A stretch of DNA of 64,000 bases. Origin: JANSYL01 sp965229695 (GTDB lineage Bacteria > Pseudomonadota > Alphaproteobacteria > Rhodobacterales > Rhodobacteraceae). Positions 1-9,208 of the stretch are shown here, piece after piece (position 1 is the stretch's first letter; each line of letters opens with the position of its first letter). A program made the position numbers and the translations under genes. The stretch lies in assembly GCA_965229695.1 (NCBI GenBank), contig OZ245921.1, positions 3,162,001 to 3,226,000 of the forward strand, given 5' to 3'. The notes below the pieces were generated by a model. That model was not told where the DNA came from and searched no databases. It worked only from the letters and a program-made list of their open reading frames with translations.

Positions 1-84
1 GTCGCGGTGCAGGATGTGCCACATTATCACCTGCATATCGTTTCGGGCCGGATGCTGGGCCCCATGTTGAAAAGACCCGGCTGA
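1..84 (+). CDS. HIT family protein, C-terminal end only
   Basis: The window opens inside a reading frame whose last 27 residues contain the histidine-triad pattern H-x-H-x-H (PHYHLHIV) followed by GPML, as at the C-terminus of HinT-type purine nucleoside phosphoramidases. The central His of the triad is the nucleophile in this family. The rest of the gene lies upstream of the window, so substrate and exact subfamily cannot be judged. The frame closes with TGA at 82-84, and the next gene on the same strand starts about 110 bases on. Confidence 0.72.
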   Translation, partial: VAVQDVPHYHLHIVSGRMLGPMLKRPG

Positions 85-194
85 CGCGCAGACATTTTGC
101 CCCGGCCCGCGCCCTTGCCCGGGCGCAAGCAAGCTGCAATATGGACCCCACGACCGCCGAACCCAATTCGGGTGATCTGCCAAGGACAAGCGCC

Positions 195-380
195 ATGACC
201 CACGAAGACCCCGAAACCGAAATCGTCTCTGCCTGGCGCGTGGCCTGTGACGGTGGCGAAGGGGCATTGGGCCATCCGCGTGTCTGGCTGTCGCTAAGCC
301 GTGTGACCGGTGATGTTGTCTGCGGCTATTGCGATAAGAAATTCATCCACGAAGACTTCGCGGAAAAACAATCGGCGTGA
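195..380 (+). CDS. Small zinc-finger (zf-CHCC type) protein
   Basis: A 61-residue protein with a Cys...His...Cys-x2-Cys arrangement (C in VACDGG, H in GHPRV, then VVCGYC), the zinc ligands of the zf-CHCC family related to mitochondrial NDUFS6. Its precise role in bacteria is not settled. I chose the ATG at 195 because AAGGACA lies 7 bases upstream; an ATG at 141 in the same frame would add 18 residues without family resemblance. Its stop overlaps the GTG start of the next gene by four bases (GTGA), which suggests translational coupling. Confidence 0.75.
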   Translation: MTHEDPETEIVSAWRVACDGGEGALGHPRVWLSLSRVTGDVVCGYCDKKFIHEDFAEKQSA

Positions 381-1027
381 TCCGACGCGCGGCGGCGGGG
401 CTGATCGCGGCCCTTCTGCTTTATCTGGCAACGGCGGCTTTGGGCGGCTTGGTGCCCGGGCCCGTTGCCACCCTTCCGGACGATGAAGAAACCGTTGAAA
501 TCGGGCTGCTTTTCGGCCCGATCCATGTCGATTTCCTGCTGCCCGCCACGCCAGAAACCCGGCGCGCCCTTGGCTTTGCCCGGCCAGCCGGGGTGCCGGT
601 CGATCATGCCGGGGTGGCGCATTTCATTGTCGGCTGGGGGGCGGAGCGGTTTTATACGACGGCGGGAACCTATGCCGATATCACCCTTGGGGCGACGCTG
701 CGGGCGGTGACGGGGGATGAGTCCGTCTTGCGGGTTGATGTGGCGGGCCCGCTGCCGCCCCGGTTTGAGATGCCGCGCCTGCGCCTGACGCGGGCGCAAT
801 ATGATGCGCTGTTGGCGGCCATCGCAGAAACCGCCACGGGGGAGGTTTTGGCTGGTGCCGGGTTCACCGATGGTGATGGGTTTGTGCGGGCGCGGGGGCG
901 GTTCCTCATCTTCCGCACTTGCAACACTTGGGTATCGCGTATGTTGCGCAGTGCGGGGGTGCCGGCAGGGGTTTGGACGCCGACGCCTTATGCGCTGCGG
1001 CTGTCTTTGTGGCGGATGGGCGAATAA
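377..1027 (+). CDS. DUF2459 / TIGR02117 family protein
   Basis: A 216-residue protein starting at GTG, with an N-terminal hydrophobic segment (residues 5-28) that looks like a signal anchor. The body matches what I know of the DUF2459 family: a GPIHVDF motif near residue 50, a VGWG motif, and a late CNTW segment near residue 183. The function is unknown; the family was named from members near urease genes in other bacteria, but here urease is 26 kb away. It overlaps the upstream zinc-finger gene by four bases and is followed by polA. Confidence 0.72.
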   Translation: MIRRAAAGLIAALLLYLATAALGGLVPGPVATLPDDEETVEIGLLFGPIHVDFLLPATPETRRALGFARPAGVPVDHAGVAHFIVGWGAERFYTTAGTYADITLGATLRAVTGDESVLRVDVAGPLPPRFEMPRLRLTRAQYDALLAAIAETATGEVLAGAGFTDGDGFVRARGRFLIFRTCNTWVSRMLRSAGVPAGVWTPTPYALRLSLWRMGE

Positions 1028-1090
1028 CCGGGTCGCGCCCGCCCGCCCCGCGCGCTAGATATGAAACGCAATCAAACGAAGGGGCGGCGC

Positions 1091-3889
1091 ATGGCGTTTG
1101 GCAAAGGACATCACCTGCATTTGGTGGACGGCTCGGCCTTTATCTTTCGGGCCTATCACGCGCTGCCGCCACTGACGCGCAAATCCGATGGTCTGCCCAT
1201 TGGGGCGGTCAGCGGGTTCTGCAACATGATCCACCGGATGATTGAATCGAATACCGGGGCAGATGCGCCGACCCATGCCGCCGTGGTGTTCGACAAAGGC
1301 AGCCACACGTTTCGCAACGAGATCTACGATCAATACAAAGCCAATCGCGACGCCATGCCCGAGGATTTGCGCCCGCAAATCCCGCTGACCCGCGATGCCA
1401 CGCGCGCCTTCAACCTCGCCTGTCTGGAGTTGGAGGGGTATGAGGCCGATGACATCATCGCTACGCTGGCCCGCCAAGCGCGCGAGGCCGGGGGGCGCTG
1501 CACCATCATTTCGTCCGACAAAGACCTGATGCAGTTGGTCGGTGGCGGCGTCGAAATGCTCGATGCGATGAAGAATCTGCGCATCGATGTGGAAGGGGTG
1601 GAGGCCAAGTTTGGCGTCACACCCGACAAGGTGATCGATGTACAAGCCTTGGCCGGTGACAGCGTTGACAACATCCCCGGTGCGCCCGGCATTGGCGTGA
1701 AGACTGCAGCGCTTTTGATCAATGAATACGGGGATTTAGAGAGCCTTCTGGCGCGGGCGGAAGAGATCAAACAACCCAAACGCCGCCAAACCCTGATCGA
1801 TTTTGCGGATCAAATCCGGCTGTCCAAACGTTTGGTGACACTGGACGATCAGACGCCCATGGATGTGAGCCTGGAGGCGTTGGAGGTCAAAGACCCCGAG
1901 CCAGAAGCGCTGCTCGATTTCCTGACCCAGATGGAGTTTCGCACCCTCACGCGCCGCATTGCTGAGCAGATGGGGGTGGAGGCACCCGCGATCCCCGATG
2001 TTGAACCTGCTGCGCCCGCGGAACAGGACGCGCCTGAGGTGCCCCCGATGGATATCTCAGCCTATGAGGTTGTGCGCGATGCCGAAGCGCTGCGGGTATG
2101 GATCGACCGCGCCTATGCCCGCGGCGAGATTGCGATTGATACCGAGACCACGGGTCTCAACGAAATGATCGCCGATCTAGCGGGGATTTCACTGGCCACA
2201 GGGCCGGGGCAGGCCTGCTATATCCCGCTGACCCATCGGGCCGGTGGGGATGATGGGCTGTTCGGCAATGATGATCTGGCTGAAGGGCAAATGGGCCTGG
2301 ATCAGGCCTTGGACATGCTGCGCCCGATGCTGGAGGATGCCTCGGTCCTGAAAATCCTGCAGAACGCCAAGTATGATGTGAAAATCTTTGCCCGCTATGG
2401 CGTGGATGTGGCCCCAATCGATGACACGATGCTGATGTCTTACGCGATGAATGCGGGGCTGCATGGGCATGGCATGGATACGCTAAGCGACCGGTATTTG
2501 GGCCACACGCCGATCCCGATCAAATCGCTTTTGGGCACTGGCAAAAGCCAGATCACCTTTGATCGCGTGCCCATTGATGACGCGGCGCCCTATGCGGCGG
2601 AGGATGCTGATATCACCTGGCGGCTATGGCAGCAGTTCAAGCCGCAGCTGCATCGGGCCAAGGTGACGACCGTCTATGAAACCTTGGAACGCCCCTTGGT
2701 GCCGGTTCTGGCGCGCATGGAACGCGCGGGCATCAAGGTCGACCGTGATGTGTTGAGCCGGATGTCCAACGCCTTTGCTCAGAAAATGGCAGGGTTAGAG
2801 GCGGAAATTCATGAACTGGCGGGAGAGATGTTCAATGTCGGCTCCCCCGCGCAGCTGGGCGATATTCTGTTTGAAAAGCTGGGCTTTGAAGGGGGCAAAA
2901 AGGGGAAGACAGGCAAGTATTCGACCCCTGCAGATGTTCTAGAAGATCTGGCCACGACCCATGATCTGCCGGGCCGGGTTTTGGATTGGCGCGGGCTATC
3001 GAAACTGAAATCGACCTATACCGATGCCTTGCAGGACCACATCAATCCCGACACGGGGCGCGTCCACACATCTTATAGCATTGCGGGGGCGAACACGGGC
3101 CGTCTGGCCTCGACCGATCCGAACCTGCAAAACATCCCCGTGCGCACCGAAGACGGTCGCCGCATCCGCGAGGCCTTTGTGGCGGAGCCCGGTAAGGTTC
3201 TGGTCTCGCTCGATTATTCACAGATCGAGTTGCGCATCTTGGCCCATATCGCGGGGATCGACGCGCTGAAACAGGCGTTCAAAGAAGGGCAGGATATCCA
3301 CGCTGCCACAGCATCAGAGATGTTCAACGTGCCGCTCGACGAGATGACCCCGGATGTTCGCCGCCAGGCCAAGGCGATCAATTTCGGCGTGATCTACGGC
3401 ATTTCCGGCTTTGGGTTGGCGCGTAATCTGCGCATCCCGCGGGCCGAGGCGCAGGGGTTCATCGACCGGTATTTCGAACGTTTCCCTGGCATCAAAGACT
3501 ATATGGATGACACCAAGCGCTTCGCCAAAGAGCATCTTTATGTCGAAACCCTGTTTGGCCGCAAAATTCATACGCCTGAGATCAACGCAAAAGGCCCCCA
3601 TGCGGGCTTTGCCGGTCGCGCAGCGATCAACGCCCCGATCCAGGGCACGGCGGCGGACGTGATCCGGCGCGCGATGATCCGTATGGAGGCCGCGATTGCC
3701 GATTTGCCCGCCACGATGCTGCTGCAGGTTCATGATGAATTGCTGTTTGAGGTGGACGAAGGCGCTGTCGATCCCCTGATCGAACGCGCCCGCGAGGTTA
3801 TGGAGGGCGCTGCCCATCCGGCGGTGCATCTGGCCGTGCCACTGGTGGTTGATGCCGGGCAGGGGGCGAACTGGGCCGAGGCGCATTGA
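1091..3889 (+). CDS. polA: DNA polymerase I
   Basis: A 932-residue enzyme for gap filling, Okazaki primer removal and repair. All three domains look intact: an N-terminal 5' nuclease (residues 1 to about 300), a 3'-5' exonuclease with DTETTG at 350-355, and a family A polymerase with motif A (DYSQIELR, Asp 708) and motif C (QVHDEL, Asp 882). I prefer ATG 1091 over the in-frame ATG 1061 because AAGGGG sits six bases before it and conserved sequence begins at once. The stop overlaps the ATG of the next gene, so the three genes to 4793 form one coupled unit. Confidence 0.97.
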   Translation: MAFGKGHHLHLVDGSAFIFRAYHALPPLTRKSDGLPIGAVSGFCNMIHRMIESNTGADAPTHAAVVFDKGSHTFRNEIYDQYKANRDAMPEDLRPQIPLTRDATRAFNLACLELEGYEADDIIATLARQAREAGGRCTIISSDKDLMQLVGGGVEMLDAMKNLRIDVEGVEAKFGVTPDKVIDVQALAGDSVDNIPGAPGIGVKTAALLINEYGDLESLLARAEEIKQPKRRQTLIDFADQIRLSKRLVTLDDQTPMDVSLEALEVKDPEPEALLDFLTQMEFRTLTRRIAEQMGVEAPAIPDVEPAAPAEQDAPEVPPMDISAYEVVRDAEALRVWIDRAYARGEIAIDTETTGLNEMIADLAGISLATGPGQACYIPLTHRAGGDDGLFGNDDLAEGQMGLDQALDMLRPMLEDASVLKILQNAKYDVKIFARYGVDVAPIDDTMLMSYAMNAGLHGHGMDTLSDRYLGHTPIPIKSLLGTGKSQITFDRVPIDDAAPYAAEDADITWRLWQQFKPQLHRAKVTTVYETLERPLVPVLARMERAGIKVDRDVLSRMSNAFAQKMAGLEAEIHELAGEMFNVGSPAQLGDILFEKLGFEGGKKGKTGKYSTPADVLEDLATTHDLPGRVLDWRGLSKLKSTYTDALQDHINPDTGRVHTSYSIAGANTGRLASTDPNLQNIPVRTEDGRRIREAFVAEPGKVLVSLDYSQIELRILAHIAGIDALKQAFKEGQDIHAATASEMFNVPLDEMTPDVRRQAKAINFGVIYGISGFGLARNLRIPRAEAQGFIDRYFERFPGIKDYMDDTKRFAKEHLYVETLFGRKIHTPEINAKGPHAGFAGRAAINAPIQGTAADVIRRAMIRMEAAIADLPATMLLQVHDELLFEVDEGAVDPLIERAREVMEGAAHPAVHLAVPLVVDAGQGANWAEAH

Positions 3890-4248
3890 TGGGTGCCATC
3901 ACAAACTGGGACGAGTTGCGCGACTTGGCGCTGTCGCTAAACCTGCCCAAGGTCGAAGACTCGATGTCCTGGGGCAATCCGGGCCTGAAAGCCCATGGCA
4001 AGCTTTGGTGCTGGTGGTCGCCTTATGTGGACGCGGCGGTGTTCAAAGGCTCGATTGAAGAGCGGGAGATGTTGCACGCGGCTGACCCCGAAACCTTTGT
4101 GTTGCATGACCATTACGCCAAACACGGGCTGCTTCTGGTCGCGGCGGGGCGGATCGACCGGGACTGGGCCGAGGCGCGGCTGCGCAGCATCTGGCGCGAC
4201 ATGGCCCCGAAACGCTGGCTTAAGGCGTGGGACGCGGGCGAGGCTTGA
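3889..4248 (+). CDS. MmcQ/YjbR family protein
   Basis: A 119-residue protein of the MmcQ/YjbR family, a CyaY-like alpha/beta fold sometimes described as DNA-binding. Visible features are the early LPKVEDSMSWG segment and the later HYAKHGLLLV stretch. The family lacks a firm biochemical function. The start ATG at 3889 shares its A with the polA stop TGA, and its own stop TGA shares a base with the next ATG, a tightly coupled arrangement. An in-frame TTG one codon earlier is less likely. Confidence 0.82.
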   Translation: MGAITNWDELRDLALSLNLPKVEDSMSWGNPGLKAHGKLWCWWSPYVDAAVFKGSIEEREMLHAADPETFVLHDHYAKHGLLLVAAGRIDRDWAEARLRSIWRDMAPKRWLKAWDAGEA

Positions 4249-4793
4249 TGCTTATCGCCTTCAACAAACCCATGAATGTGCTCAGCCAATTCACCGATGA
4301 GGGGAAATGGCCGGGGTTGAAGCGTTGGATCGATCTGCCGGGCGTTTATGCGGCGGGGCGGTTGGATCGGGACAGTGAGGGGCTGTTGCTGCTGACCGAT
4401 GAGGGCAAGTTGCAGGCGCGGATTGCCTCGCCCAAAACCAAGACGCCCAAAACCTATTTCGCCCTGGTCGAGGGTGTGCCGACCGAGGCTGACCTATCCC
4501 CGCTGCGCCAAGGCGTTGTGTTGAAGGAAGGGCGGGCGCGCCCGGCCAAGGTCGAGCGCGTGCCCGAGCCCGATTGGCTTTGGCCGCGCGATCCGCCGGT
4601 GCGGCTGCGCAAAACGGTGACCGATAGCTGGCTGCGCCTGACCATCACCGAGGGCAAAAACCGCCAAGTGCGTCGGATGTGCGCGGCGATTGGCTTTCCG
4701 GTGCTGCGCCTAGTGCGCTGGTCGATCGGGCCGCATGATTTGGCGGGGCTGCCGCCGGGCCAATGGCGCGCGGTGGCCCCGAACCTGGATTAG
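4248..4793 (+). CDS. rluE: rRNA pseudouridine synthase, RluE-like
   Basis: A 181-residue pseudouridine synthase of the RsuA/RluE group. It carries GRLDRDSEGLLLLT with catalytic Asp 40 and the late GKNRQVRRMCAAIG segment. Like E. coli RluE, which modifies U2457 of 23S rRNA, it has no N-terminal S4 domain, and VLSQFTDEG near residue 11 is also RluE-like. It starts at the ATG overlapping the upstream stop. Its end overlaps the convergent AhpD-like gene by a few bases. The exact target nucleotide is inferred. Confidence 0.88.
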   Translation: MLIAFNKPMNVLSQFTDEGKWPGLKRWIDLPGVYAAGRLDRDSEGLLLLTDEGKLQARIASPKTKTPKTYFALVEGVPTEADLSPLRQGVVLKEGRARPAKVERVPEPDWLWPRDPPVRLRKTVTDSWLRLTITEGKNRQVRRMCAAIGFPVLRLVRWSIGPHDLAGLPPGQWRAVAPNLD

Positions 4794-5122
4794 GTCAGCT
4801 GATCCCAAGCCTCCAACGCCTTGGCCCCGTACATGAAGGCCGGGCCACCGCCCATCATCATCGCCACGCCCACGGTTTCTGCCACCTGATCACGTGTTGC
4901 ACCCGCCTTATGGGCGGCCTGGACGTGAAAGCCGATGCAATCGACGCATTGCTTCACGATGCCAATGGCAAGCGATTGAAGCTCTTTCTCGCGCACCGAT
5001 AGCGCGCCTTCGGCAAGGGTGCCGTGGTGCAGCGCGGTGAAGCCTTTCGCCGCCTCGGGGTGGGTTTTGCGAAACGCATCCAAGGTGCTGCTTTGATGGG
5101 TGAGATGGGCTTTCCAATCCAT
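4790..5122 (-). CDS. Carboxymuconolactone decarboxylase-like (AhpD fold) protein
   Basis: A 110-residue single-domain AhpD-fold protein with the redox-type motif CVDC followed by H (Cys 59, Cys 62, His 66). That points to a peroxidase-associated or disulfide role rather than true decarboxylation. I chose ATG 5122, with GGAG about seven bases upstream, over an in-frame codon at 5158 that would add 12 unconserved residues. It converges on rluE, sharing bases 4790-4793, and is separated from the pdh genes by a perfect palindrome. The physiological substrate is unknown. Confidence 0.82.
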   Translation of the reverse strand: MDWKAHLTHQSSTLDAFRKTHPEAAKGFTALHHGTLAEGALSVREKELQSLAIGIVKQCVDCIGFHVQAAHKAGATRDQVAETVGVAMMMGGGPAFMYGAKALEAWDQLT

Positions 5123-5163
5123 TGCGGGCTCCGGTCTTGGGGCTGTGATCCGGCCCAACGCAT

Positions 5164-5189
5164 AAGGCCAGGGGCATGCCCCTGGCCTT
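5164..5189. terminator. 26-bp perfect palindrome after the pdh operon
   Basis: Two 13-base arms (AAGGCCAGGGGCA and its exact complement) meet with no spacer. It sits between the end of the E2 gene and the start of the AhpD-like gene, where a terminator of the pdh operon would be expected, but no T-run follows on either strand. It may be a terminator without a U-tract or an operator upstream of the AhpD-like gene. Confidence 0.5.
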
Positions 5190-5214
5190 GTCTTGGATCA
5201 AGCTTTTGGCTGGA

Positions 5215-6522
5215 TTAGGCCAGCATCAGCATTGGATTTTCCAGATTGTCAACAATGGCTTGCAGCAGCTCCGCCCCAAGCGCCCCGTCGATAACCCGGT
5301 GATCGACGCTGAGCGTGACCGACATCACGGTGGCCACGGTTAGCTCACCATCTTCGCCGACAACAGGCTTTTTGACCCCAGCACCCACGGCCAGGATCGC
5401 GCCATGGGGTGGGTTGATGACTGCATCGAAATTGTCGATGCCGAACATGCCCAGGTTCGAGATGGCGAAGGTGCCGCCAACATATTCATGCGGCGCGAGC
5501 TTCTTGTTCCGCGCGCGGCCCGCCAAATCCTTCATCTCTGCCGAAAGGGCGGAAAGCGATTTCATATCGGCGTCTTTCAGAACGGGGGTGAAAAGCCCGC
5601 CTTCGACCGCGACGGCCACGGCGACATCCGAGGGTTTCAGCTTTAGCATCCGGTCGCCCGCCCAAACGGCATTGGCATCGGGCACGGCTTGCAGCGCATT
5701 GGCGCAGGCTTTGATGATGAAGTCATTCACGCTGAGCTTCGCGCCACGCGCCTCAAGCTGCTTGTTCAACTGGCTGCGGAATTTCAGCAGCGCGTCCAGC
5801 TTGATATCGCGGCGCAGGTAGAAATGCGGGATGGTTTGCTTGGCTTCGGTCAGGCGGCTGGCAACGGTTTTGCGCATCCCGTCGAGCGCCACCTCTTCGA
5901 AGTCGCGGTCGGCATACATTTTGAGCACTTGCTCGGCCTGTGGGCCCGTGGGCATCGCAGCGGTGGCAGGCGCGGCTACCGGGGCCGAGGCGGCTGGCGC
6001 TGCGGCGGCTGCCGGGGCGGCGGTTGCGCCTTCGACATCGGCTTTCACGATGCGGCCATGGGGGCCCGAGCCTTTGATCTGACCAAGATCCAGGCCTTTA
6101 TCCTTGGCGATACGCCGCGCTAGGGGCGAGGCGAAGATGCGGCTGCCATCGGCTGCGGCGGGCGCGGGGGCGGCGGCGGGAGCGGCGGCGGGAGCGGCGG
6201 CCGGGGCTTCTTCGGCCGCGGGGGCGGCTTCGGCAGCGGGCGCGGGGGTCGAGGCCGCGCCAATGTCATCAGCGCTTTCGCCATCGCCCAAAAGCACGGC
6301 GATGGGGCTGTTGACCTTCACCGCTTCGGTGCCTTCGGCGACCAGGATTTTGCCAATCACACCTTCATCAACGGCTTCGAATTCCATCGTGGCTTTGTCG
6401 GTCTCGATCTCGGCCAACAGGTCGCCAGAGCTGACCTCATCGCCTTCTTTGACCAGCCATTTGGCAAGCGTGCCTTCCTCCATAGTGGGGGACAGGGCGG
6501 GCATCAGGATTTCGGTGGGCAT
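5215..6522 (-). CDS. pdhC: Pyruvate dehydrogenase E2, dihydrolipoamide acetyltransferase
   Basis: A 435-residue E2 core enzyme that transfers the acetyl group from lipoamide to CoA. It has one N-terminal lipoyl domain (lipoylated Lys 43 in ETDKATMEF), an Ala/Pro-rich linker, a peripheral subunit-binding domain near residues 130-165 (ASPLARRIAKDKG), a second linker and the catalytic domain ending with DHRVIDGA. It is third in the order pdhA-pdhB-small gene-pdhC on the minus strand, with GGAGA before its ATG. No E3 gene is present in the window. Confidence 0.96.
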   Translation of the reverse strand: MPTEILMPALSPTMEEGTLAKWLVKEGDEVSSGDLLAEIETDKATMEFEAVDEGVIGKILVAEGTEAVKVNSPIAVLLGDGESADDIGAASTPAPAAEAAPAAEEAPAAAPAAAPAAAPAPAAADGSRIFASPLARRIAKDKGLDLGQIKGSGPHGRIVKADVEGATAAPAAAAAPAASAPVAAPATAAMPTGPQAEQVLKMYADRDFEEVALDGMRKTVASRLTEAKQTIPHFYLRRDIKLDALLKFRSQLNKQLEARGAKLSVNDFIIKACANALQAVPDANAVWAGDRMLKLKPSDVAVAVAVEGGLFTPVLKDADMKSLSALSAEMKDLAGRARNKKLAPHEYVGGTFAISNLGMFGIDNFDAVINPPHGAILAVGAGVKKPVVGEDGELTVATVMSVTLSVDHRVIDGALGAELLQAIVDNLENPMLMLA

Positions 6523-6552
6523 ATCGGGTCTCCGTCGCGTGCGGGCATGCGC

Positions 6553-6810
6553 TCACGGGGCGCGTTCAAGGGTAAGTAGCGAAAAGGGCGCGGTTGGTTT
6601 CGCGCCCTGGGCCAGGGCGGTGATGGCGGCGCGCAGGCCGTTTGCTTGCGCTTCGATCCATTCATAAGCGGCTTGATGGCTAACCTTATCGGTTTGGCCA
6701 TATTCAGCGCTTAGCAAAGCGTCGGGCAAAAGCGCCACCACCTCGGACCCATCCAGGTCGATGGCGATGCGGTAGGCCTCTGCCGTTTTGTCTTTGCCAA
6801 GCACACGCAT
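6553..6810 (-). CDS. Conserved hypothetical protein between pdhB and pdhC
   Basis: An 85-residue soluble protein (starts MRVLGKDKTAEAYRIAID) that I do not recognise as a named family. It lies 12 bases after the pdhB stop and 30 bases before the pdhC start, so it is almost certainly co-transcribed with the pyruvate dehydrogenase genes. AGGGTGG overlapping the pdhB stop serves as ribosome binding site for ATG 6810; an in-frame TTG at 6816 is a weaker alternative. No signal peptide, membrane segment or Cys motif is visible. A link to the complex is inferred from position only. Confidence 0.7.
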   Translation of the reverse strand: MRVLGKDKTAEAYRIAIDLDGSEVVALLPDALLSAEYGQTDKVSHQAAYEWIEAQANGLRAAITALAQGAKPTAPFSLLTLERAP

Positions 6811-6822
6811 GATCAAACCACC

Positions 6823-8193
6823 CTAGCGATAGGTGACCGATTTCACGGCATCGACAACCTCGGCCGTGGTCACAAGCGCCAGTTTTTCCAGGTTCGCGGC
6901 ATAGGGCATCGGCACGTCTTTGCCCGTGCAGTTGATGACCGGTGCATCCAGGTAATCAAAGGCGTTCTGCATGATGTAAGCCGACAGATGGTTGCCGATC
7001 GAGCAAACGGGGAAGCCTTCTTCAACGGTCACGCAGCGGTTGGTTTTCATCACCGATTGGATCACCGTGTCGTAATCGAGCGGGCGCAAGGTGCGCAGGT
7101 CGATCACCTCGGCCGAAATGCCATCTTCGGCCAGTTTGTCGGCGGCTTCCAACGCGTATTGCATGCCTATGCCGAAGCTGACGATGGTCACATCGCTGCC
7201 CTCGCGCCAGATGCGGGCCTTGCCAAACGGGATGGCGTAATCGTCCAGATCCGGCACGTCGAAGCTGCGCCCATACATGATCTCATTTTCCAGGAAGATC
7301 ACGGGGTTGGGATCGCGGATCGCGGTTTTCAGCAGACCCTTCGCGTCCGAGGCGCAATAAGGCATCACCACTTTCAGGCCCGGAATTTGGCTGTACCAAG
7401 CGGCGTAATCCTGGCTGTGCTGCGCGCCCACGCGGGCGGCAGCACCGTTGGGGCCACGGAACACCATGGGCGCGCCCATCTGACCGCCGGACATGTAAAG
7501 TGTCTTGGCCGCCGAGTTGATGATGTGGTCAATCGCCTGCATGGCGAAGTTGAAGGTCATGAACTCGACAATCGGCTTCAGCCCGCCAAAGGCCGCGCCA
7601 ACACCGATCCCGGCAAAGCCATGTTCGGTGATCGGCGTGTCGATGACACGTTTGGCGCCGAATTCATCCAAAAGGCCCTGGGTCACCTTATAGGCACCCT
7701 GATATTCGGCCACCTCTTCGCCCATCACATAGACGGTGGGGTCGGCGCGCATTTCTTCGGCCATGGCGTCGCGCAGGGCTTCGCGGACCGTTTGGGTCTT
7801 CATCGCTGTGCCTTCGGGATAGTCAGGCTCGACCGTTTTGACGGCGACCGGGGCCGCAGGGGCGGCAGCAGCGGGCGCGGCTTCGACCGGGGCAGGGGCC
7901 GCGGCCTCAGGTGCCGGGGCGGCAGCGGCGGGGGCCGCGGACATGTCTTCGCCCTCTTCGCCGATGATGGCGATGGGGGTGTTCACCTTCACGCCTTCGG
8001 TGCCTTCGGCCACCAAGATCTTGCCGATCACACCTTCGTCGACGGCTTCAAATTCCATCGTGGCTTTGTCGGTTTCGATCTCGGCGAGGATGTCGCCGGA
8101 ATTTACGGTATCACCTTCTTTCACCAGCCATTTCGCCAGCGTGCCTTCCTCCATCGTGGGGGAGAGGGCGGGCATCAAAATCTCAGTTGCCAT
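6823..8193 (-). CDS. pdhB: Pyruvate dehydrogenase E1 beta with N-terminal lipoyl domain
   Basis: A 456-residue protein: a lipoyl domain nearly identical to that of the E2 gene (Lys 43 in ETDKATMEF), an Ala/Pro-rich linker to about residue 130, then the E1 beta transketolase-like domains (MGEEVAEYQGAYKVTQGL, DTPITEHGFAGIGVG). Together with E1 alpha it performs thiamine diphosphate-dependent decarboxylation of pyruvate. The fused lipoyl domain is typical of alphaproteobacterial PDH. GAGAGGA precedes the ATG, and the gene follows pdhA by 13 bases. Confidence 0.96.
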   Translation of the reverse strand: MATEILMPALSPTMEEGTLAKWLVKEGDTVNSGDILAEIETDKATMEFEAVDEGVIGKILVAEGTEGVKVNTPIAIIGEEGEDMSAAPAAAAPAPEAAAPAPVEAAPAAAAPAAPVAVKTVEPDYPEGTAMKTQTVREALRDAMAEEMRADPTVYVMGEEVAEYQGAYKVTQGLLDEFGAKRVIDTPITEHGFAGIGVGAAFGGLKPIVEFMTFNFAMQAIDHIINSAAKTLYMSGGQMGAPMVFRGPNGAAARVGAQHSQDYAAWYSQIPGLKVVMPYCASDAKGLLKTAIRDPNPVIFLENEIMYGRSFDVPDLDDYAIPFGKARIWREGSDVTIVSFGIGMQYALEAADKLAEDGISAEVIDLRTLRPLDYDTVIQSVMKTNRCVTVEEGFPVCSIGNHLSAYIMQNAFDYLDAPVINCTGKDVPMPYAANLEKLALVTTAEVVDAVKSVTYR

Positions 8194-8206
8194 GTGTCTC
8201 GTCCTC

Positions 8207-9208
8207 TCAGGCGTAAATGTCGGTCCACAGCTCCTCGAGCGCGGGCTCGGGGCTGGTTTTCGAGAATTCGGCGGCCTCGTTGACGATCTCTTTGATCTCT
8301 TTGTCGATGGCTTTGAGGTCGTCTTCGGTGGCGTGTTTGCCGGTCAGGATCATCTGGCGCACATGTTCGATGGCATCGCGCTTTTCGCGCATTTCCTGAA
8401 CCTCTTCGCGGGTCCGGTATTTGGCCGGGTCCGACATCGAATGGCCGCGATAGCGATAGGTTTTGATCTCGAGGATATAAGGGCCTTTGCCCGCGCGGCA
8501 GTGGGCAACCGCCTTTTCGCCCGCGGCTTTCACCGCCAGCACATCCATACCGTCAACCTCTTCGCCGGGGATGCCGTAGGCGGCACCGCGTTCCCAGTAG
8601 GAGGGAGATTTGGTCGAGCGCTGGGTCGAGGTGCCCATGGCGTATTGGTTGTTTTCGATCACGAAGACGACCGGCAGCATCCAAAGCTCGGCCATATTGT
8701 AAGTCTCATAGACCTGGCCTTGGTTCGCGGCACCATCACCAAAATAGGTGAAGGTCACGCGCCCGTTTTCCAGGTACTTATCAGCAAAGGCCAAGCCTGC
8801 GCCGATTGGCACCTGGGCGGCGACGATGCCGTGGCCACCATAAAAATGCTTCTCTTTCGAGAACATGTGCATGGAGCCGCCTTTGCCTTTGGAATAACCG
8901 CCTTCGCGGCCCGTCAGCTCGGCCATCACCCCTTTGGGGTCCATGCCGCAAGCCAGCATATGGCCGTGATCGCGGTAGGAGGTGATGCGCTTGTCGCCCT
9001 CTTCAGCGGCGGCTTCGAGGCCGACAACAACCGCCTCTTGCCCGATATAGAGGTGACAGAACCCACCGATCAGACCCATGCCGTAAAGCTGACCGGCCTT
9101 TTCTTCGAAACGGCGGATCAGAAGCATCTCGCGGTAGTAATGCATCAGCTCTTCGGCTGAGACATTTGGCTTGGCGGTGGATTTCGCCGCTGTTTTCCGT
9201 GTGGCCAT
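8207..9208 (-). CDS. pdhA: Pyruvate dehydrogenase E1 alpha
   Basis: A 333-residue E1 alpha subunit. The thiamine diphosphate motif GDGAANQGQVYETYNMAELW...ENN is intact, and the phosphorylation-loop region YRYRGHSMSDPAKYR is conserved. I chose ATG 9208 because GGGAGG lies upstream and the Lys/Ala-rich MATRKTAAKS start is common in relatives; the frame is open further upstream to 9331 without family resemblance. It is the first gene of pdhA-pdhB-x-pdhC. The 194 bases between it and ftsB should hold its promoter, but I see no confident -35/-10 pair. Confidence 0.95.
   Translation of the reverse strand: MATRKTAAKSTAKPNVSAEELMHYYREMLLIRRFEEKAGQLYGMGLIGGFCHLYIGQEAVVVGLEAAAEEGDKRITSYRDHGHMLACGMDPKGVMAELTGREGGYSKGKGGSMHMFSKEKHFYGGHGIVAAQVPIGAGLAFADKYLENGRVTFTYFGDGAANQGQVYETYNMAELWMLPVVFVIENNQYAMGTSTQRSTKSPSYWERGAAYGIPGEEVDGMDVLAVKAAGEKAVAHCRAGKGPYILEIKTYRYRGHSMSDPAKYRTREEVQEMREKRDAIEHVRQMILTGKHATEDDLKAIDKEIKEIVNEAAEFSKTSPEPALEELWTDIYA

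Noticed and set aside
3886..4248. Start of the MmcQ-like gene at TTG 3886
   Set aside because: The ATG at 3889 gives the standard stop/start overlap with polA, and TTG would add only one residue.
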